64,000 nucleotides of DNA from Syntrophorhabdaceae bacterium (GCA_036504895.1 DASXUJ010000008.1:39185-103184); one strand, 5' to 3'; positions 1-9,251 are shown, counted from the stretch's first letter. The notes: generated by a model from the sequence alone, not told the origin. Program-made: numbers and translations.

Positions 1-1
1 C

Positions 2-1474
2 CGGAAATGGCTGATCTTCATTTTCGTCGCCTCCCTCCTCGCCTTCATCTTTTCCTATCTTCGGCCGTGGGAAGAGCCGGGAGATGGCACGCGGAACAAG
101 TTCGTGCCGACCCAGACAAAAAAAGTGCTTGCCGGGAGATTCGATCCCGCGGTCACGGCCAATCCCTTCGCCCACCTGCTCATGAGCCTCGTCTGGACGC
201 CCCACAACTCCTTCCGGGCTTTGGAAAAATTGCCCTCCCCGGAGCAGCAACGTACCCCCGCCTATCTGGACCCCCTCTTTACCACCACGCGCCCGGCACC
301 TGGCGGGCATGTTCCGGCTTTTGCACGAAAACCCTGGAACATCGTCCTCGTGCAGATGGAAGGCGTAAATCAGGAGTATGCCTTTGCCGTCGACCCCCTG
401 AAAGGACCGGTCATGCCGTTTTTGACGAGTCTGGCAGGCAAATCCCTGGTATTGGGGCGCCATTTTTCCACTGCAGTGGACACCGAGGTAGCGGTCTTCT
501 CGCTCTTTACGGGCCTCTTCCCCATGACCCAGCCCATTAAGCTGGTGCTCCGTCCCGACCTCAAGCTGCCCACGGTCTTTTCCCTTCTCTCCCCAACCCA
601 CTCCAGCTTCCTGGTGGCAGCCTCGAACCTCAGGATGTGGTACCCGGTCGGATTACTCAAAAACAGCGGATTGCAGGAGATATGGGATGTAGAGAATTCG
701 CCGTCGGGAAAGTATTATGTGGGGTTCATGAATTTCAAAGACGAGAAGGAAACGGCGGACCTTTTCATCGAGAAGGTAAAAAACTCCAAAAAACCGTTCA
801 TCGGGGTCTACTGCCCTTACGCGACCCATTTCCCCTATGTTTCCTCGGAGATGACCAAAGAAGAGGCGCAGCTTAAAAAGCGGGAGCGCTACATGATCAC
901 CCTCAGGCTCGTAGATGCCCAGATCAAGCGCGTCTTCGACGCCCTGGAATCGCAGAATCTCCTCGACTCCACGATCTTCGTGGTAACCGCCGATCATGGC
1001 GAGGCATTCGGAGAGCACGGCACATGGGCCCACGGGACCAGCCTTTTCAACACTGCCGTCAACGTGCCGATGCTATTCTACCAGCCGAAGCTGTTTCCCG
1101 GAGAGCGCCGTTTACAGATCACCAGTCACGCGGACCTCCTCCCCACTCTTCTTGACGTAATGGGTGTCGGCTATTCCGAAGGGCAGTTCGAGGGCGAATC
1201 AATTCTCCGGGAGCGAAGACGTAAATACACCTTCTTCTATACGCCGAGATCGGATCAACTAGGCTCCGTAAGCAATGAAGGCATCAAGCTATGGATCGAT
1301 TACCGGACCAACAGGTGCACGGCCTTCGATCTCAGGTCGGATTTCGCAGAATCGAACCCTTCCGATTGCGCGTCCCATCGCGAGCAGCTCGAAGCGCTCT
1401 CCACATTCCGCCGCTACCATACGAATATGCTCCTCGACTATTCCGGTGTGCGGCCTGTTCCTTCAACCCGTTGA
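2..1474 (+). CDS. Sulfatase-fold membrane enzyme (LtaS/phosphoglycerol transferase-like), 5' partial
   Basis: The reading frame is open to the left edge. An in-frame GTG at 104 is unlikely to be the start, because the codons before it encode a hydrophobic helix (about residues 3-18 of the visible part) typical of LtaS-like enzymes with N-terminal membrane segments. The extracytoplasmic part has the alkaline phosphatase/sulfatase layout: NIVLVQMEG (first metal-binding strand), a DTEVAVFSLFTG segment where the nucleophilic Thr would sit, and TADHGEAFGEHG with the distal metal ligands, followed by a conserved WAHG. Known relatives transfer phosphoglycerol or phosphoethanolamine to envelope polymers, or cleave sulfate esters. 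The substrate cannot be told from sequence. It ends 400 bp before the next gene and has no visible operon partner. Confidence 0.8.
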   Translation, partial: RKWLIFIFVASLLAFIFSYLRPWEEPGDGTRNKFVPTQTKKVLAGRFDPAVTANPFAHLLMSLVWTPHNSFRALEKLPSPEQQRTPAYLDPLFTTTRPAPGGHVPAFARKPWNIVLVQMEGVNQEYAFAVDPLKGPVMPFLTSLAGKSLVLGRHFSTAVDTEVAVFSLFTGLFPMTQPIKLVLRPDLKLPTVFSLLSPTHSSFLVAASNLRMWYPVGLLKNSGLQEIWDVENSPSGKYYVGFMNFKDEKETADLFIEKVKNSKKPFIGVYCPYATHFPYVSSEMTKEEAQLKKRERYMITLRLVDAQIKRVFDALESQNLLDSTIFVVTADHGEAFGEHGTWAHGTSLFNTAVNVPMLFYQPKLFPGERRLQITSHADLLPTLLDVMGVGYSEGQFEGESILRERRRKYTFFYTPRSDQLGSVSNEGIKLWIDYRTNRCTAFDLRSDFAESNPSDCASHREQLEALSTFRRYHTNMLLDYSGVRPVPSTR

Positions 1475-1872
1475 CACTTCGAAAGCGTACTGATCCGCCG
1501 CTCCGAGCCTCCGTTTTCCATTAAATTATCGGCAAAATAATTGTTCTTATGCCCCAATAGTGACCGTATATGCTTATATGTTAACGAACTATCGATATAC
1601 ATATTCGGCAAAGAGATCGGCAAATTGCACGATGGAATTCACCAAATCGACCTGCAGTTCCAATTATTGTATTGGCGTTACTATAATACAGTAACTATGA
1701 GTTAGTATTTCAAATGAAGCTGAAGAATTACCTTTGGTCAGCCTCGTTTTTATTATATTTACCAATCTTACTTCTTATCCATCGTTCGAAATTAGTCGGG
1801 CTCTTGCCGGCTGAACCCCCGCTTCCAATTGAACTGTCGAAGGACGTACCCGTCGTCCACGCACTAATTCTC
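1475..1872. other. Intergenic region, AT-rich
   Basis: It holds the left copy of a 35-bp direct repeat at 1664-1698 (listed separately). No convincing gene is seen; short open frames on both strands lack a ribosome binding site or family resemblance. Confidence 0.6.
1664..1698. repeat. Left copy of 35-bp direct repeat with palindromic core
   Basis: It matches 3035-3069 at 31 of 35 positions, in the same orientation. The core GTTACT-N7-AGTAAC is an inverted repeat. Together the two copies bracket the ATPase gene at 1873-3021. This copy lies downstream of that gene and the other lies in its promoter region, so they could be operators or recombination/target-site repeats. Confidence 0.8.
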
Positions 1873-3021
1873 CTAATTCTCGATCTCCACGCTTCCCGCA
1901 AACTTAAGCCACAGCGCGAAAACCGGGTCGACCACGCGGAAGGTTCCCTCGTCTTTTTCGATGTAGTCCAGGGCGGTAAGCTTGGCCAGAGCGCCCTGAA
2001 TGCCCCCGATGGAACCAAGATTATGCCGCCCCATGTATTCCATGGAGTAGGGACTAGCTGCCGGCTCTTTTGCAATGGCCGCAAGCAGCCTGATCTGGGC
2101 AGGAGCCAAAGCCTGGAGATATGATTCGTATACCGGTTTCTCATCCTCGTGGACCTGCTGCACCCCTTTGGCCAGATCATCCGGGCGTATCACGTCTTCT
2201 TCCGCAATTTCATATATGGCATAAGGGATCTTCTGGATATAGTAGGGATAGCCGCCGACCAGATCGAAGACGCTGCCGGCTATCTCTTCGGGACAACTCT
2301 TGCCTGCAGCGAGGAATCTCTCCACGATAAACTCCACTGCCGCCTTTTTCGGTAAGGGTGGAAGCTGGTAGTTGATGGCGCTCTTATAGAAGGCCCTTTT
2401 GCTCGTATTGAAGATATCGACGAGAAGTCTTCTCCTGCTTCCGATGAAGAAATAGGAGACATTGGAATGGGACTGAATGTGAGAGCGCATCACCCCCTCG
2501 ATCTTGAGCGAGTCCGGCAACTGGGTGATTTCCTGGAATTCATCGAAGGCGACATGAAACCCATTCTCATTCTTCGCCGTAAATTCGCCGAACTGGGTGA
2601 GTGTTTCATCGAGCAGGTCGATCCCCCGGGCCCGGGTGGCGGGCTCCGCCGTGATGACAAATCCCGATTCAGGGTCAGGCTTTACGGTAAACGAGGGCTT
2701 CCATGAGGAAAGGATGCGTGAGGCCTTTTGAAGGAGCGACATATCCTTCTTATAAATGGAATAGAGGGACATGGCCAGCCTCTGTGCCACCCCCTCCACG
2801 GAATCTATGCCGAAGAAGTCGATATAGGTGGTGACCACCTTCTCTCCCGCAAGCTTTGACTGTACCCTCTTCACCAGAGAGGTCTTCCCATATCTCCTGG
2901 GAGAGTAAAGGACGACGTTGGCCCTGTTGAGGGCGTGGGAAGTAAGCTCCCCCATCTCCTTCTCCCGGTCGCAAAACGGCGCCGTAACCGGCAGTTCCGT
3001 AGAATAAAATGGGTTTCTCAT
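1873..3021 (-). CDS. AAA-family ATPase of the archaeal-ATPase (AAA_16/ATPase_2) type
   Basis: The 382-aa protein begins with the FCDREKEM signature that opens this family, followed by a Walker A (PRRYGKTSL, residues 41-49) and a Walker B (HVAFDEFQE, Asp160/Glu161). A winged-helix-like C-terminal region ends in YIEKDEGTFRVVDPVFALWLKF, the usual tail. Members are common in archaea and anaerobic bacteria, often single genes in variable regions, and their biological role is largely unknown. The ATG start at 3021 follows a GGAGCC-type ribosome site. The gene stands alone, is flanked by 35-bp direct repeats containing a palindrome, and its orientation differs from the upstream sulfatase. This fits a small mobile or self-regulated cassette, but that is inference. 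Confidence 0.85.
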   Translation of the reverse strand: MRNPFYSTELPVTAPFCDREKEMGELTSHALNRANVVLYSPRRYGKTSLVKRVQSKLAGEKVVTTYIDFFGIDSVEGVAQRLAMSLYSIYKKDMSLLQKASRILSSWKPSFTVKPDPESGFVITAEPATRARGIDLLDETLTQFGEFTAKNENGFHVAFDEFQEITQLPDSLKIEGVMRSHIQSHSNVSYFFIGSRRRLLVDIFNTSKRAFYKSAINYQLPPLPKKAAVEFIVERFLAAGKSCPEEIAGSVFDLVGGYPYYIQKIPYAIYEIAEEDVIRPDDLAKGVQQVHEDEKPVYESYLQALAPAQIRLLAAIAKEPAASPYSMEYMGRHNLGSIGGIQGALAKLTALDYIEKDEGTFRVVDPVFALWLKFAGSVEIEN

Positions 3022-3574
3022 GGCGGCTCCTTAGTTATTGTATTAGCGTTACTGTACTATAGTAACTATCATTAAATATGTCAAGTGGGGTCGCAACCCT
3101 CACCCCTTGGGAGGTCGGGATTTTGGATCTGCCGATATTGTGAGGCCACGTGCTTCGCTCTAGCCGGGAGTGGGGAATGGCTGGAGCCATGCATCAATTA
3201 TTTCCACAAGTTATGGCTGGGATGCGCCACGATATCTCGTGTCAGTGGCTGACCCCTCTGCCTTGCCAGTCGGCCATGTCGCCGAACCGAGAGCTCCAAA
3301 GAGCGCCGCGCTCGGAGAGACATTGGACATTGGATAAAGGATGATAGCTGGCATTGCATGCACACCGGATACTGATAACGCTGAGGTGCGGATTCGCTTT
3401 ACGGTGAGAAGAACCGCTGGTTAAAAGAGACGGAGACGACAGGAGGGGTGTGCCGTGAAGAAGGGGACCTTTGGCTGGAGGGTTGATATCGTTGGATATT
3501 CTCTTTACTACAATTTCGTGTTGACAGGGGGAATATAGGATGTCCCCATCTGCTTGTTACCCATCATCTCATAA
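3022..3574. other. Intergenic region between ATPase and secreted protein genes
   Basis: It contains the right copy of the 35-bp direct repeat (3035-3069) immediately upstream of the ATPase start. The rest shows no gene I can support. A 64-codon open frame at 3150-3344 has no ribosome site and no recognisable sequence. Confidence 0.55.
3035..3069. repeat. Right copy of 35-bp direct repeat with palindromic core
   Basis: This is the partner of 1664-1698. It lies 14 bp upstream of the ATPase start codon, and its palindrome reads GTTACT-gtactat-AGTAAC. The position suits an operator over the promoter of the minus-strand ATPase gene. Confidence 0.8.
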
Positions 3575-4666
3575 TTACTGGAGATTAAAGGCCGCTATCC
3601 CCCACGGACCGAGGCATGTCTTAGAAAATGTATTGTTATGCGGAAGGATTATTTTATCTTCTTCAACAATTATTGATGAATGCCCAGGAACTTGAAATTT
3701 ACCCAAAAAAAGGATGGCATTTTCGTTGAGATATCTCACATAGAACACTCGTCCTTTCTTATCGAAAACTTCAAATCCATGGCGATCATAATTTTTTAAT
3801 TCAAAATAGTTGTTGGTATTAATCGAGAATTGATTATCTTTGATTTCAGCTACTTGTCTGCCGTCATCTCTTATAATTGTCGTGGATACAAAGAGTCCAT
3901 CAGGACGCTTTTCAAATTTAAGAAGGTCACGACCATGAATTAGAAGAACAGTGTGAACGCCCATTCCTGTATGCCAAGCGACTGAATTACCCAAAAATAC
4001 TTTTAACGCGTCTGGAGGTATATTACAAGAGTGGGCGGGATCGGGGTCGTTTGCAGGCATCAAAATGCCCTTATATGAAATCGGCTCGGTTCGCTTATTT
4101 ACGGTAATATTCTGAGCCGTAATTCCTCCCGTTTGATTTTGAGAGACAACGCTGATAGTGGTTTGAGTATTCGGTGGCTGAAAATTGCCTTCGTTTAAAG
4201 ATGTGTCTCGTCCATTGATTTTTGATTCGGCTACGTGTTTTTTGGGCCGCGAGACTTTTGGGGACCTCTGTTGAGCGGATTTCTTGACTCTTGGCTCGCC
4301 GGTTGTGGACTCAATATCCATCATCTCTTTGTACATCTCGACTTTTCTTTCGGCAGAAATGCTCTTATCATTAGCGATCATGCCGCAAAATAGATACAAT
4401 GTTCGCAATTTAATCAAGCCTCGTTCGGTCACTGGAGCATCTTGCTGCAGATTTTGAATTTCTTTCTTTGCCCTCCCCTCCACGGCTCCGCCAGCTCTCA
4501 CGACCTTGAAAAGCGTGTTGACAGAAGCTTTTATCTTTTCCTCCCGCTCTATTGATACCGAGGCGCGGGGATCAAGGCGAGAGCAATCCATTTGAGCCAA
4601 CGATGGGGCCGTATACATCATGCTTCCAATTATTATAAACACAATGAATGTGAAATCCTTAAACAT
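3575..4666 (-). CDS. Secreted protein of unknown function
   Basis: The start is placed at the ATG at 4666 because GGAGGT lies five bases before it. The frame can be extended to 4732, but that adds residues without a signal. The 363-aa product opens with a Sec signal peptide (MFKDFTFIVFIIIGSMMY, likely cleaved after SLA near residue 24). A charged, probably helical region follows (about 30-120), then a Lys/Arg- and Gln/Thr-rich linker (about 125-190), and a beta-rich C-terminal domain with HTGMGVHTVLLIHG and a final Cys. I do not recognise a family. The gene is visibly more AT-rich than the housekeeping genes nearby and sits alone in a long intergenic stretch, so recent acquisition is possible. 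Confidence 0.6.
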   Translation of the reverse strand: MFKDFTFIVFIIIGSMMYTAPSLAQMDCSRLDPRASVSIEREEKIKASVNTLFKVVRAGGAVEGRAKKEIQNLQQDAPVTERGLIKLRTLYLFCGMIANDKSISAERKVEMYKEMMDIESTTGEPRVKKSAQQRSPKVSRPKKHVAESKINGRDTSLNEGNFQPPNTQTTISVVSQNQTGGITAQNITVNKRTEPISYKGILMPANDPDPAHSCNIPPDALKVFLGNSVAWHTGMGVHTVLLIHGRDLLKFEKRPDGLFVSTTIIRDDGRQVAEIKDNQFSINTNNYFELKNYDRHGFEVFDKKGRVFYVRYLNENAILFLGKFQVPGHSSIIVEEDKIILPHNNTFSKTCLGPWGIAAFNLQ

Positions 4667-5326
4667 AAAGACCTCCGAAATTAATGAGTGTCGCAACAAG
4701 ACATATCTATGGCAGCCTTTATACTGTCTCATGATGTCGAATATCTGTCAACTTAAGACTCCCTAAGAAACGTAAACATTTATCGATTTCGCTGATCTTT
4801 TCATTAAACGTGTTGCAAGATTCGGGTCTGTATTTTGAAGAGATTGTGCTGGCATGAGACAAAGTTCCTTTCCCAATTCCGGTCGAGCTTAAATTACGAA
4901 TAGGTGAACGCATAGGTCAAGTCGTTATATTCGTGACTAACGGTCCCGAAAATGGAAAGGACTCGTGCTCTAACCCCGCCACTCCCGATAATATTCATAC
5001 CACCTATAGCGACCCCTTCATTTTAAGTCATCGCGTCAGTGCCGCCGGCTCCATATTATTCATAAATTAATTGATGCCGGCCTGCTGTGGACGCTGGATT
5101 TTTGGGGATGGTTCAGATGTGCCGTCAGGCGAGGATTGCAGGCCGCAGCCGTATTCGATATACGGCGAAGGACACAACCGGAGCATGGCGGTGCATATGG
5201 GCCATCCCCAAAAATACAGTGGCCGTCCGAGTGAGCAAAAAAAACAGCCCCTTCACCCTCCCAATAACCGTTTCCCGAGGTTTGGTATCTTGGTATCTTA
5301 AGGTTGGTTAGTTATTTGCGACTCGG
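4667..5326. other. Intergenic region with a palindromic repeat
   Basis: A 118-bp palindromic element lies at 5098-5215 (listed separately). The remaining AT-rich sequence has a 64-codon minus-strand frame at 4719-4913, but it lacks a ribosome site or family resemblance and is not called as a gene. Confidence 0.55.
5098..5215. repeat. 118-bp palindromic element (REP/MITE-like)
   Basis: The ends are a perfect 14-bp inverted repeat (ATTTTTGGGGATGG and its complement). The exact centre is a second palindrome, GCCGTAT-tcgat-ATACGGC (5148-5166). The intervening arms are partly complementary, so the whole element can form one long imperfect hairpin. The same architecture (long arms, central GTAT/ATAC-type palindrome) is seen at 33724-33867 and in the insert at 56068-56216. 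Confidence 0.75.
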
Positions 5327-5560
5327 TTACGCCCTTTTGAACTTATCATTGAGCAGCCGCTTGAACCGCGACAAATAGATCAAGTCGAAGGTCTCTTCCT
5401 TTCCCGGGAAGAGCTTTATGGCGTGACGGCGGACTCCCTCTACCACGGAGATCGCTTCGTCGTGGGAGATCTCCTGGCTCCTGATGTACTGGAGGGCGAA
5501 ATCGACTATGAATCTGAGTCTTCGGAGCTTTTTTTCTTCTTCCTCTATCTCGTCTGCCAT
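5327..5560 (-). CDS. Small conserved-looking acidic/basic helical protein
   Basis: The 77-aa start at 5560 (MADEIEEEEKKLRRL) is chosen because AGAGGT precedes the ATG by six bases; longer starts would run into lspA. The product is charged and probably all helical, with an acidic N-terminus and a basic C-terminus (RFKRLLNDKFKRA). It has no signal peptide or membrane segment. It begins 26 bp after lspA on the same strand, so it is probably the last gene of an ileS-lspA operon. No function is recognised. Confidence 0.6.
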   Translation of the reverse strand: MADEIEEEEKKLRRLRFIVDFALQYIRSQEISHDEAISVVEGVRRHAIKLFPGKEETFDLIYLSRFKRLLNDKFKRA

Positions 5561-5586
5561 GGGGGGACCTCTTGTCTTGTCGGCAC

Positions 5587-6072
5587 TTACGCGCTCTTGG
5601 TGAGGGCCTTCTGTTTTCTCAGGATCAGGAACTCGGCGAAGAGCCAGAGGCCTATGCCGGTGGAGATGGAGATGTCGGCGACATTGAAGGCGGGCCATTG
5701 CCAGCCTTTATAGTAGAAGAGGAGGAAGTCGATCACGTAGCCGTAGGAGATCCGGTCATAGAGGTTTCCCAGGGCGCCTGCGAGGATGAGGACCAGGGAA
5801 TAGAGCTTGAGCAGGGGGAACCGGTAGGCCACGAGGCCGTAGACCAGTGCGGCCGCCACGAGGAGGGGGAAGATGGTGAAGACGTACTTCCCCAGGGGAT
5901 GCTGGGAGAGGAAGCCGAAGGCCCCGCCCAGGTTTCTCCAGTATACTAAGGAGAAAAAGGGCGTGAGGTGGATGCCCTCCATGTGGCTCAGCTGGTCGAT
6001 GACCAGCCATTTCGTCCACCGGTCGAGGACGAAGATGAGCGGGACTAGAGTGAAGACAAGATATCTTCGCAT
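5587..6072 (-). CDS. lspA: Lipoprotein signal peptidase (signal peptidase II)
   Basis: This inner-membrane aspartyl protease removes the signal peptide from prolipoproteins after diacylglyceryl modification. The start at 6072 (MRRYLVFTLVPLIF) gives 161 aa, the usual length. Longer starts inside ileS add a hydrophilic tail foreign to the family. Four hydrophobic segments are visible. The family motifs are present: LDRWTKW near residue 16, NLGGAFGF (48-55), GNLYDRISYGYVIDF (102-116) and FNVADISI (129-136). The catalytic aspartates should be Asp115 and Asp133. It overlaps the end of ileS by 28 bp, the common ileS-lspA order, so the two are translationally coupled. Confidence 0.95.
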   Translation of the reverse strand: MRRYLVFTLVPLIFVLDRWTKWLVIDQLSHMEGIHLTPFFSLVYWRNLGGAFGFLSQHPLGKYVFTIFPLLVAAALVYGLVAYRFPLLKLYSLVLILAGALGNLYDRISYGYVIDFLLFYYKGWQWPAFNVADISISTGIGLWLFAEFLILRKQKALTKSA

Positions 6073-8801
6073 CTGGCACATACGTTGGGGAAGGGTCCCG
6101 TGCTTTTCATGCCTCGTGCATACTGCCAGCATCTTTCGCACTTCGCTCCTTCCGCCCTCGCCACCGTTATTTCGAGCTCGCCCCCTTCCTTTACCTCTAT
6201 CTGGGAGACGATGAAGACGCTCTTCAGATCGTCCTCGATATTCATGAGAAGCTTATACTCCTCGGCCGGTGCGGCGATGATCACCTTTGTGTCCAGGGAA
6301 TGGCCGATCTCTTTCGCGGCCCGCTTCTCTTCTATTTTCTTGTTTACCTGCTCCCGGAGCTTCCAGACAGCCTCCCACTGTGCCTCGATCGCTTCGTCGA
6401 TCCGCTCGGGCTTCGCCTCGGGGAACCTTCCGAGAAGCACGCTCTCTTCTTTTACCTGGCCCGCGAGATAAGACCACATCTCGTCGGCCGTGGAGGAAAG
6501 GACCGGCGCCATGAGCTTGAGGAGCGACACGATGGTCTCGAAGATCACGGTCTGGGAAGCCCTCCTCTTGAGGGCATCCTTCTTCTCCACGTAGATCCTG
6601 TCTTTCGTGATATCGAGGTAGAGAGACGAGAGGTCGACTGTGCAAAAGTTGTGGATACTGTGGTAAATCACATGGAAGGCATATGTTTCGTAGGCCTCCG
6701 TGACCCTCAGGATCAGCCTCTGGAGCCGCGAGAGGAGCCATTTGTCGAGGGAGGAGAGCTCTTCGTAGGGGACCGCGTCTTTTGCAGGATCGAAATCGGT
6801 CGCGATATTCGCGTGGAGGAAGCGCAGGGTGTTTCTTATCCGCCGGTAGGTCTCCACGAGGCGGTTGATGATGTCTTTCGAAATCTTTATATCGTCCCTG
6901 TAATCCTCATAGGTGGCCCAGAGCCTTAAAATCTCGGCGCCGTATTTTTCTATGATGTCCGACGGGGAGATGACGTTGCCCACGGATTTCGACATCTTCC
7001 GGCCCGAGCCGTCGACCACGAAGCCGTGGGTCAGGACCGATTCGTAGGGGGCCTTGCCTTCGTTGCCTACCGAGGCGAGAAGGGAGCTGTGGAACCATCC
7101 CCTGTGCTGGTCGCTCCCCTCGAGGTAGAGGTCCGCGGGGAACTTGAGCTCCGGCCGCTTCTTGCATACCGCGGCAAAGCTCACGCCCGAGTCGAACCAG
7201 ACGTCGAGGATATCTTCCTCTTTCACGAATTTCGTATGGCCGCAGCGGCCGCACTTCGCGTCCCCGGGCAGGAAATAGGCGGCCTCCTCCCTGAACCAGA
7301 CGTCGGCGCTCTCCCGCCTTACCGCATCGGCCACGTTTTTGAAGCTCTCTTTGCTCCAGTAGGTCTCCCTGCATTTTTCGCAGTAGAACACCGTGATCGG
7401 CACACCCCAGGTCCTCTGCCGGGAGATGCACCAGTCGGGCCTCACCTGGAGCATGTTATAGATGCGGTCCCTGCCCCAGGCGGGGATCCAGCGCACCCTC
7501 TCCACCTCTTCGAGGGCCTTTTTTCTCAAATCCAGCTTGTCGAGGGAGATGAACCACTGCTCCGTGGCCCGGAAGATGACCGGTTTCTTGCAGCGCCAGC
7601 AATGGGGGTAGGAGTGCTCGATCTCCTCCTGGTGGAGGAGGAGGTTCAGCTCCTCGAGTTTCGCGATCACGTGCTTATTCGCCTCGAAGACCTTCATGCC
7701 TTTGAAAAATTCGACCTCGTCGAGGAACCGGCCCTGCTCGTTGACCGGGGAATAGACGTCGAGGCCGTATTCGAGGCCTGTCTCGTAATCCTCTTCGCCG
7801 TGGCCCGGGGCGATGTGGACCGCGCCCGCGCCCGTGTCTTTCGCCACGTAATCGGCGAAGACGATGACCGACTCCCTGTCGATGAAGGGGTGGCGGAATT
7901 TCAGCCCCCGGAATTTTTCCGCGGGTATCTCATCGATGATTTTATACTCTTTGATGCCGGCCCGGGTGAAGACGTCTTCCACGAGCTCCTTGAGGACGAT
8001 TATGATCGAGTCGGCGGTCTCCACGGCCGCGTAGGTGAACTCCGGGTTCACCGCGATCGCGAGGTTCGCGGGCAGGGTCCAGGGCGTGGTGGTCCAGATA
8101 AGCATGTAGACGGGCTTGTCCGGATAGGAGGAGAAGGGCCCTTCTCCTTTCCGCCCGTAGGGGAACTTCACGTAGACCGACGTGGATGTCTTGTTGTCGT
8201 ACTCAATCTCCGCCTCGGCCAGGGCGGTCAGGCAGTTCATGCACCAGAGGACCGGTTTCTTTTTTCGGTAGACCTCGTCCCTCTCGAAAAATTTCTCCAG
8301 CTCCCCGACGATGGTGGCCTCGTAGTCAAAGTCCATGGTGATGTAGGGGTGGTCCCAGTCGCCGATGCCGCCGAGCCTCTTGAACTCCTCTCTCTGGATA
8401 TCGATGAATCCGGCCGCATATGCCCTGCAGCGCTCCCTCACCTGCAGCTTGGTGAGGTTTTCCTTCTTTGCCTTCGTCTCTTTCTCGATCTGGTGTTCTA
8501 TGGGGAGCCCGTGGCAGTCCCAGCCGGGCACATAGTCTGCCCGGAAGCCGGCCATGAACTTCGATTTTATGATAATGTCCTTCAGTATCTTGTTAAGCGC
8601 CGTGCCCAGATGGATGTTTCCGTTCGCATAGGGAGGGCCGTCATGAAGAATGAAGGTGGGCAGGTCCTTCCCGGCGGCGATCAGTTTTGCGTAGAGGCCG
8701 ATCCTTTCCCAGAAGGCGAGGAGCTCTTTCTCTTTTACCGGCAGATTGCCCCTCATGGGAAAAGGCGTCTTGGGAAGATTGAGTGTATCTTTATATTCCA
8801 T
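6045..8801 (-). CDS. ileS: Isoleucyl-tRNA synthetase
   Basis: This is a class I synthetase of 918 aa that charges tRNA-Ile in the cytosol. The HIGH-type motif PPYANGNIHLG lies near residue 56 and the KMSKS loop near residue 603. The editing (CP1) domain, with TTTPWTLPANLA and a GTGAVHIAPGHGEEDY signature, lies between them. The C-terminus carries a zinc-finger pair (CERCWQY and CARC, about residues 889-912) as in bacterial type 1 enzymes. The start at 8801 leaves about 550 bp to the divergent dnaA gene. No T-box leader is evident in the short region upstream. The cysteine-rich end overlaps lspA. Confidence 0.97.
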   Translation of the reverse strand: MEYKDTLNLPKTPFPMRGNLPVKEKELLAFWERIGLYAKLIAAGKDLPTFILHDGPPYANGNIHLGTALNKILKDIIIKSKFMAGFRADYVPGWDCHGLPIEHQIEKETKAKKENLTKLQVRERCRAYAAGFIDIQREEFKRLGGIGDWDHPYITMDFDYEATIVGELEKFFERDEVYRKKKPVLWCMNCLTALAEAEIEYDNKTSTSVYVKFPYGRKGEGPFSSYPDKPVYMLIWTTTPWTLPANLAIAVNPEFTYAAVETADSIIIVLKELVEDVFTRAGIKEYKIIDEIPAEKFRGLKFRHPFIDRESVIVFADYVAKDTGAGAVHIAPGHGEEDYETGLEYGLDVYSPVNEQGRFLDEVEFFKGMKVFEANKHVIAKLEELNLLLHQEEIEHSYPHCWRCKKPVIFRATEQWFISLDKLDLRKKALEEVERVRWIPAWGRDRIYNMLQVRPDWCISRQRTWGVPITVFYCEKCRETYWSKESFKNVADAVRRESADVWFREEAAYFLPGDAKCGRCGHTKFVKEEDILDVWFDSGVSFAAVCKKRPELKFPADLYLEGSDQHRGWFHSSLLASVGNEGKAPYESVLTHGFVVDGSGRKMSKSVGNVISPSDIIEKYGAEILRLWATYEDYRDDIKISKDIINRLVETYRRIRNTLRFLHANIATDFDPAKDAVPYEELSSLDKWLLSRLQRLILRVTEAYETYAFHVIYHSIHNFCTVDLSSLYLDITKDRIYVEKKDALKRRASQTVIFETIVSLLKLMAPVLSSTADEMWSYLAGQVKEESVLLGRFPEAKPERIDEAIEAQWEAVWKLREQVNKKIEEKRAAKEIGHSLDTKVIIAAPAEEYKLLMNIEDDLKSVFIVSQIEVKEGGELEITVARAEGAKCERCWQYARGMKSTGPFPNVCARCEDILSSL

Positions 8802-8924
8802 TTTTGTAAGCTATCCTCAAATAAAGAGATTTCCTAAAAAGTAACATAAAAGGGCCCTTATTTCAAGGAGAATGAGGGCGCGAATGGCCGTGGGGAGGTA
8901 ACCCCTCGGTCACAGCCAAAATCC

Positions 8925-9117
8925 TTTTTGCCGCAGATAAAGGCGGATAAAACCGGATGGAGACAGATCGAAAGAATGACTGTGATTTGCCCGGCCGACA
9001 GTGCCGGGCAAATACTCTCGGCCCTCCGGGCTGGAGAGTGTCCAACCGGCACTGTCGCCGGTTGGACGGAATATTGCTTTTGTCCGCCCTTATCCGGTTT
9101 TATCTGCGGCGAAAAAA
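8925..9117. repeat. Multi-hairpin palindromic element
   Basis: The outer arms are inverted copies containing GCCGCAGATAAA followed by GGATAA/ACCGGA blocks. Inside are three consecutive hairpins: 8986-9012 (10-bp stem, TTTGCCCGGC), 9014-9039 (ACTCTC outer and GCCC inner stems) and 9040-9067 (11-bp stem, GTCCAACCGGC). The loops of the first and third hairpins (cgacagt and actgtc) are complementary, so the element is also one large palindrome. GCAGATAAA-type arms recall dispersed non-autonomous repeats. Confidence 0.75.
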
Positions 9118-9251
9118 CGTTTGCCCTGAACGGACTCTCTGCCGGGTCAGACCCTTCCGCCCCGCCCCCGGCGGGCTTTCCCTCTCCCTGCGCCTCTCTC
9201 GCAAGCCTTTGTCTTTATTGAAAGGAAAGAAAAAGGGGAATCAAAAAAGAG

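Noticed and set aside
4719..4913. 64-codon minus-strand frame upstream of the secreted protein
   Set aside because: No ribosome site, no recognisable sequence, and the next gene has its own well-defined start.
6300..8837. Long plus-strand open frames (for example 7026-8837) opposite ileS
   Set aside because: They are antisense shadows of a GC-rich gene; the protein is compositionally odd and ileS motifs are complete on the minus strand.
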